The notes under the pieces are model-generated. The model was not told the DNA's origin. It was given only the letters and a program-made list of their open reading frames with translations, and did not search any database. Positions 58,992 to 64,000 of a stretch of 64,000 nucleotides of DNA are shown piece after piece. Positions within the stretch are counted from its first letter, which is position 1; every line of letters starts with the position of its first letter. The DNA comes from Endocarpon pusillum Z07020. Taxonomy: Eukaryota; Ascomycota; Eurotiomycetes; Verrucariales; Verrucariaceae. Location of the stretch: assembly GCF_000464535.1 (NCBI RefSeq), contig NW_006916635.1, positions 1 through 64,000 of the forward strand. The letters run 5' to 3'. Both the position numbers and the translations under genes were made by a program.

Positions 58992-60444
58992 TCTGAATGG
59001 TCGGTGCTGTAATATGCGGGTCATTGAGAATTGTAGGTATTACAGTCGTGTGTTGGGGAGATGGTGCAGACTCGGTAAACTTGGCGACGAGAATTGGCCC
59101 TCCCAGCAAGCTGCTGTGCTCCTTGATTTTAGCGCTTGAAGATGGTGCCGACCGACACCTGACTGAGGCGGAAGCCAATGTTGGGTTTGATAACACGTCG
59201 TCTGTGGATGCTTGACGGCTTTTACGTCAACTCTGCAACCACGGTCGTTATTGATGATGGGATAGTTGTGTTTGATGTGCGCAAGGGCTTTCAGGTGTTG
59301 CTATTGAGGACCTCCAGCGAGAATTTCATTGAGTGACAATCAACGAAGCAGTTCGAAAGGCTTTGTGTTTCTTCAGCACGAAGAGATATGCCATAAACAG
59401 CAATACTTCTTCTTTCACCAGTTCATCGTCAATGGGGCACTTCTCCCTCCCAGGTTGAGTAAGAGTGGTAGACGCCTTAATCAGTGCTGTTGATCATTAT
59501 AATGAGGATCAGAACGTTGACGAGCGCCATCTCAGAACCAATCGAGATTGTATTATCTCGCGCTTTTTTGCACCGCTTTCGGTTCCGAAGTTCCGCGTTT
59601 AGGTATTGTGAACGAGTGAGGACATCCCTTCCCTACCTGAACAGGGGGGTACATGGCTTCGATGAGCGTCCTTGATCGTCTTTATTTGAGGTTGCCATAG
59701 ATCTTGCTCAGCCAGACTTTTCGAGTAGAGATTCAAGGATGATTATAAAGAACAGAGGACTTTCTTTCTTATTGAATGATCTATCTCCTGTATGTGGTTT
59801 TTCTTTGATGGTGAGAAAAGACATCCTAAGGGCAAAATGAGCTAAAATTCTATGAAACGCGCTGATTGAGGCATTAGGGAATGGCTCGTAAGTTATTGGG
59901 CGAGCCATTTTTAAGCGCCAAAAAGTTCAGAGGAAATCATTCTGACCTTGGCACACAATGGGGAGTGCGTGTGACTGCATTGGTATTGATGTTGAAATGC
60001 TGGGTGTGTGGGTTCTTGTTGCTATATCCGCGGCCTAGATAGCCTCTACAGACTGCCCTGCCTTGTTGCAGACAAATATATGACCTCAACGTGCCAGAGG
60101 GCCTAATTCGAACCGAAGGACTGTAAGGTTCTAGAGATAGATCCTGCAGGTAGATAGAATTCCATTCATCCACTTCATCATAGCATGCGTGGAATCTTGA
60201 GGAGGTCAGGGCTGCCAAAGAGGGTAGGGCGCCCTCTGGGGTGCAAATTACGCACTGTGGAGAGGGTTTGCTACGCATAAGAATTCTCTCAGATAGGCTT
60301 AAATAGGAAGTATTGCTAGCTTCATTATTTCCTTAATTGAACGTGGATGTTAGGCCATTTGAGTGATAGAATTACTACGTAAAGTGTGTGCAAATTGTCT
60401 CGCCAAGTGGGGTATCTCGCCAAGTGGTAGTGTACGTTAGATTA
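58992..60444. other. Intergenic, about 1.45 kb
   Basis: The first part is the lyase-like promoter. No gene, RNA or repeat other than the MITE downstream could be supported. Short frames on either strand lack domains. Confidence 0.4.
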
Positions 60445-60787
60445 CTACGGTAGGAGGCATAATGATTGTCACCTGCGTACTAGTAACTGTTTGTAACGCC
60501 AAGATAGAACGCCACAAAATTGCTCGATTAGAAACTAGTCTATTTTTCTCAGTATCAAAGTGTGCATTTCTTTAGCATCAACAAATGTCTTGTATCTTGT
60601 TAGCATTGAGAATTTGTAGATGGCGCAGAATGAGATAGAATCAGTAGAATAATGCGTAAAATCAACAAAACGCGCGTAGAATGGCGACAGTAAGCATTCG
60701 TACAGATCAACAGGGTATCTGTATGAGCGCTGTTAATGACGTTACTTACTAGTGCGCAGATGACAATCATTATGCCTCCTACCGTAG
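60445..60787. mobile_element. MITE with ~40-bp terminal inverted repeats and TA target duplication
   Basis: The left end CTACGGTAGGAGGCATAATG at 60445 is matched by its reverse complement ending at 60787, and the inverted similarity runs about 40 bases inward (through GATTGTCACCTGCGTACTAGTAAC and its partner) with a few differences. TA flanks both ends at 60443-60444 and 60788-60789. At 343 bp and without coding capacity, it fits a Tc1/mariner-type MITE, which duplicates TA on insertion. A related decayed copy lies at 718-1043. The family name is not known to me. Confidence 0.85.
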
Positions 60788-61304
60788 TAGTAGATGATTT
60801 AAGGAGATACATCTTACGCTTATATTACATAAATACAGATGACTAAGCTTAGTTATTGAAACGTGCTCACAAAGTTTTACCTTTCCGGACATAACCTAGA
60901 ACTTAAATTTTTTTACATCCCTTGTAATACACAAGTAGTTGGTAGCCTAGGGATAGTCCATCCTTTTCAGGCCAGTGCGATACGAGAGGACATGGGTGGC
61001 TGGGACATACTTTCCATCCAAGCAAAGAGAAAACGCTCCGAGTGGCGTAACTGCAAGTGCCGTGGATCAGCCGATGCTGTCACCTGATTTCTTCCTGTCA
61101 GGTGTGTGATTTGTTGTTGCTGTCAACGCAAAATAGCAAGATATTATTGGGAGAGGGTCATTAGTACAACCTCCAAAGCGCTTGTCACATACTATTTCGA
61201 GAGCAGGGTCACCTGGTAAAGTACTCACGCAAGTATCCAAGCTGCAATTAAGCTCACAGATAGGAAAATTTGGATAGTCTACAAAGACATCGCGGCCGAA
61301 GAAA
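60788..61304. promoter_or_regulatory. IPK1 upstream region
   Basis: The 517 bases between the MITE and the IPK1 start hold the likely promoter. No binding site was identified; the minus-strand frames here have no domain. Confidence 0.4.
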
Positions 61305-62390
61305 ATGGTTGATAGCAGTTTACACTCCTTCCATCGGGAAAGAATCGATAAGTTGGACTGCATTCTCCAGTGCAATTACACCTCTCCAGACTGTGGAGCA
61401 AAGATTGTGGCAAAAGTCGGATTGACGTATCTGGCTGAAGGTGCAGCGCATGTTGTCTATCGAGTCTCTCTTCCAGGTGCATCTCCAACCACACATCCTC
61501 ATCTTGTTGGAAAGCTGTTTCGCTTTCGGAAGTCGATCCCATCCGCAGTACCATGTGCTCAAACGGTCGCGAACTACCAGAACATAATTGCTCCGCTATT
61601 CCCAGTCAACAATCTTGTCCACCTGGAGCTGCACCATGTGTCGAACCAGAACGCATTGATAGCAAAGCTAAACGCAGCACTCGAGCAGAGAGAGTTGAAT
61701 GGAACCAGACCCGCCCATAGACATGGTGTTTATCTGACGCCTTCAGCCGAGGAGCCGAACGCCATCCTGGTAACAGATATGAGTGCATGTGGACCGGATG
61801 AAAGGCTGATAGAATTCAAACCAAAGTGGCTGGTTCAAAGTCCGAGTGCGCCCCAAGGAGCGAAGCGGTGTCGGACCTGCGCGTTGAGAGAAATGAGGAC
61901 AGAGGATGAACGACGCTCTGGTCAAAGCCATTCTGGACGGGGGCATGCAGGGTTTTGCCCCTTGGATTTGGTCTCCAACAATGACGATGTCCTTGGAGAG
62001 ACGATACGGCGGCTCTCCTTGACTGATGAGCTCTCTAGAACATATGAGTCTCCATTCAAGGAACAGATACAGCCCTTACTTTTAAGGCTAAGACGTCTGC
62101 AAGCCGAGTACAACAATGTGGGCCTGAATGACTTCGAGAACGGCCAGAGTCAGGGCTTTTTTGTCTCGATGGCTCTGAGAGATTGCAGTGTCTTTGTCAA
62201 GACAAAAAGAGGCGAACTCGGATTCCAAGAAGTCAGATTGGCTGATCTTGATCTTAAATCTAGCGGAGGCGGTAAGCTTGAACTGTGGGCAAGAACTGAG
62301 CAACGCTTGATCGAAGAAGGATGGTATATGGGGAGTGAAAACGCTGAGAGCCTGGGAAACAGGTTATGCAGAGCATTGCAGCAGTCGTGA
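61305..62390 (+). CDS. IPK1: Inositol-pentakisphosphate 2-kinase
   Basis: Phosphorylates the 2-hydroxyl of inositol pentakisphosphate to give InsP6, which serves in mRNA export and phosphate signalling. A single exon of 361 residues. Family motifs in order: YLAEGAAHVVYRV (Gly-rich nucleotide loop), LVGKLFRFRK, LIEFKPKWLVQSPSAP (the ExKPKWL substrate/ATP block), RCRTCALREM (zinc-type Cys region), CPLDL, SMALRDCSVFVK and LADLDLKS with the metal-binding Asp. The ATG at 61305 is the first in a clean frame. Convergent with the calycin-like gene, whose stop is only 15 bases away. Confidence 0.93.
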   Translation: MVDSSLHSFHRERIDKLDCILQCNYTSPDCGAKIVAKVGLTYLAEGAAHVVYRVSLPGASPTTHPHLVGKLFRFRKSIPSAVPCAQTVANYQNIIAPLFPVNNLVHLELHHVSNQNALIAKLNAALEQRELNGTRPAHRHGVYLTPSAEEPNAILVTDMSACGPDERLIEFKPKWLVQSPSAPQGAKRCRTCALREMRTEDERRSGQSHSGRGHAGFCPLDLVSNNDDVLGETIRRLSLTDELSRTYESPFKEQIQPLLLRLRRLQAEYNNVGLNDFENGQSQGFFVSMALRDCSVFVKTKRGELGFQEVRLADLDLKSSGGGKLELWARTEQRLIEEGWYMGSENAESLGNRLCRALQQS

Positions 62391-62405
62391 CACTTCTTGT
62401 TAAGT

Positions 62406-62956
62406 TCAACCGTGTTTGACCGAAAAAATCTTTTGAAGCATTTTCTTCAAGTTGTCGTCTTCTATTCTTTTCACTTCATCCTGTATCCTTTCCCACAAGA
62501 CCTCCGAGAGTCCTTCGTTAATTCTTGAATACACATCCACACCCGCTGGTGGGAACAATATCTTTGCAAAGTAAGTTACAGCCCATCCACCTTCCTTAGG
62601 ACCATAGCATAGGACTTCCCAACGACTGCTCGCAATCTTTAGCCATTCTTTCCCTCTCCAATCATATGAGCCAGGGAAAGTCTGATTGAGCGTGTCAATG
62701 CCACGAACTGACTTGAGCTTCTCACCGTGCAAAGTTTGATATTCAACTAGATCATCAAGCTTTTCTGGATTATTGGGAAGAGGCGTGTAAGTGATGCGAA
62801 CATTCCTGCTTGACTTCCACATAGGGAAGAGTTGAATGCGTGACGTACCATGTTCCGTTGAGGAAGTCTACCGGGTGGGATTCTGAACTCTGGATTGGCT
62901 GGTACGTGAGACACTGAAGGAGCACGAAAGAGAAGCGGTAGAGTAGAGTCAGTCAT
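62406..62956 (-). pseudogene. Calycin-like (lipocalin fold) protein with two frame breaks
   Basis: The protein would begin MTDSTLPLLFRAPSVSH at 62956 and end at 62406 as 182 residues, but only after removing two extra bases. The first lies near 62871-62876, between FRIPP and VDFLNGTWYVTHSTLP; the second near 62821-62826, before MWKSSRNVRITYTPLP. Both lie in short homopolymer or near-homopolymer runs. GTWYVTH is the lipocalin GxW strand. The downstream part (LDDLVEYQTL, SYDWRGKEWLKIASSRWEVLCYG, WAVTYFAK) is clean and lacks other changes. So it is either a very recent pseudogene or sequence error over a conserved gene of unknown ligand. No intron could repair both breaks. Confidence 0.7.
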
Positions 62957-63244
62957 GGTGAGCATGAACAGCACCAAAGTGAGATGTCCTGAGGTGAATA
63001 AGAAAGGAAGACATCCGATGACATCCGATAATAAATAATGATAACAATGGGTCTAGGCATTGCTGGGGTGTTGAACTTGAGGCCATGGGGAGGAGGAGGG
63101 GGGAAGCTGTTTGCTTTGGGAGAATCCCCGCACCCTAACAAAATGTCCCCAGGACGCGTCGTTGAGATCCAAATTTCATTGTGATATGATTTCGCTGAAG
63201 TTCTAGCCAATTGAGCGCATTCTCGAGGACATGCAGCCCTAGTA
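62957..63244. promoter_or_regulatory. Divergent promoter of calycin-like and SLD5 genes
   Basis: The 288 bases between two divergent starts contain ACGCGT at 63154-63159, an exact MluI cell-cycle box (MCB) about 85 bases before the SLD5 ATG. In yeasts MCB sites bind MBF and drive G1/S genes, which suits a replication factor. A G-rich run (GGAGGAGGAGGGGGG) lies near 63089-63105. Confidence 0.5.
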
Positions 63245-63967
63245 ATGGACATCGATGATATCCTCGCCGAGCTTGACCGCAGCGAGCCCACTGCCAAAGC
63301 ATCCACCGCTCTTGATCATCAACAACTGACGCGCTTCTGGATCTCGGAGCGTGCTGCTCCAGATGTTCTGAAATGGCCTACAGATTTGATGGACCGAGTG
63401 ATAGCGCGAGTTCGTCAGCAGATAGAATTGGTTGAGGATTTGACAGCTGGTGCCGGCATGACCGGGTCCGGAACCAGCAGCTCTAACTCGAACCTGACAT
63501 TGTCCATTTTGCAGACAGATCTGTCTAGGACGCAATACATTATTCGATCATTGTTAAGACAGCGTTTGGCCAAATTGACAAAGTATGCTATGCATTACTT
63601 GACCCTGGACGACAAATCGGCACTTCTATCGCCTCAAGAGGAGTCTTTCCTACGGAATCATCAATCTCTGTTGTCAGATTTATACAGCGCCAGCTTTTTA
63701 TCGGCATTCCCGGCACAGCTTCAAAGGTTAGATGACAATGCAGGAGGGCTAAACATGGTTGAGGGTCCGGACGGCAAGAAAGCTGTCTTTATTAGGTGTC
63801 TAGCCAAGAGATGGAGCAGCGATCCCTTATTCGAGGACTACGATGCTGATGACGATGAAGAAGCTGGAGAAAGCGGTGCTTTGGCAATGCGAAGAGGCCA
63901 AGTCTGGGTTGTGCGGTGGGAGGACGTCAAGAAAGGAGTTGAAAAGGGAGCACTTGAATTGCTCTGA
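63245..63967 (+). CDS. SLD5: GINS complex subunit Sld5
   Basis: A component of the GINS tetramer (Sld5-Psf1-Psf2-Psf3), which with Cdc45 and MCM2-7 forms the replicative CMG helicase. A single exon of 240 residues, family length. It starts MDIDDILAELDRSEP, the typical Sld5 opening. The helical A domain follows with LTRFWISERAAPDVLKWP, LMDRVIARVRQQIELVE and the long helix ILQTDLSRTQYIIRSLLRQRLAKL. A small beta B domain ends the protein (VFIRCLAKRW and GQVWVVRWEDVKKGVEKGALEL). The Ser/Thr-rich linker between helices is a usual variable insert. The stop is 33 bases before the window end. Confidence 0.93.
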   Translation: MDIDDILAELDRSEPTAKASTALDHQQLTRFWISERAAPDVLKWPTDLMDRVIARVRQQIELVEDLTAGAGMTGSGTSSSNSNLTLSILQTDLSRTQYIIRSLLRQRLAKLTKYAMHYLTLDDKSALLSPQEESFLRNHQSLLSDLYSASFLSAFPAQLQRLDDNAGGLNMVEGPDGKKAVFIRCLAKRWSSDPLFEDYDADDDEEAGESGALAMRRGQVWVVRWEDVKKGVEKGALELL

Positions 63968-64000
63968 AGAATTCTAGTCACCCTGGTCATTACTCGGAGC

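Noticed and set aside
60090..60140. GGTTCGAATT-like motif on the minus strand resembling a tRNA T-loop
   Set aside because: No cloverleaf could be formed around it.

Overview
This is a nuclear window from a filamentous ascomycete (Pezizomycotina; class uncertain, Leotiomycetes is only a guess). The evidence is short 45-60 nt GT..AG introns with CTAAC/CTGAC-like branch sites, genes packed on both strands, and lineage-typical genes: HET-domain proteins, a DNMT5-type DNA methyltransferase, a fused pseudouridine-degrading enzyme and Rds1-like ferritin-like proteins. About twenty protein genes are supported. Most conserved ones were reassembled here from several exons with consistent phase. No rRNA, tRNA or CRISPR array was recognised.

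Layout. 1-12.4 kb: a decayed MITE copy, a Kre9-like surface protein, a GH47 alpha-1,2-mannosidase with one frame break, a methionine-type amino-acid permease, a small unknown protein and a two-helix cell-surface protein, separated by AT-rich gaps with repeat ends. 12.4-16 kb: gene-poor. 16-23 kb: acetyl-CoA carboxylase ACC1. 24.5-32 kb: one seven-exon gene for a DNMT5 maintenance cytosine methyltransferase (methylase, SNF2 ATPase and RING in about 2380 residues). It is easily mistaken for two genes. An AT-rich block lies on its ACC1 side. 32-34.7 kb: gene-poor. 34.7-45.5 kb: dense housekeeping: a ferritin-like protein, the pseudouridine glycosidase/kinase divergent from a DUF218 protein, CCT5 divergent from an HP1 chromodomain protein, and an ECM15/UPF0045 protein. 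45.8-59 kb: accessory region with a broken P450, an unknown membrane protein, two convergent HET paralogs and a secreted polysaccharide-lyase-like protein. 59-64 kb: an intact MITE, IPK1, a frame-broken calycin-like protein and the GINS subunit SLD5.

How genes work together. DNMT5 and HP1 both act in heterochromatin and lie about 11 kb apart. The DNMT5 N-terminus shows no chromodomain, so HP1 or another reader may link it to H3K9 methylation (inference). The HET pair suggests a nonself-recognition locus beside a pseudogene and repeats. Reading-frame breaks occur in three loci. In the P450 they mark a pseudogene; in GH47 and the calycin-like gene they are isolated single-base changes in otherwise clean coding sequence, so sequence error remains possible.
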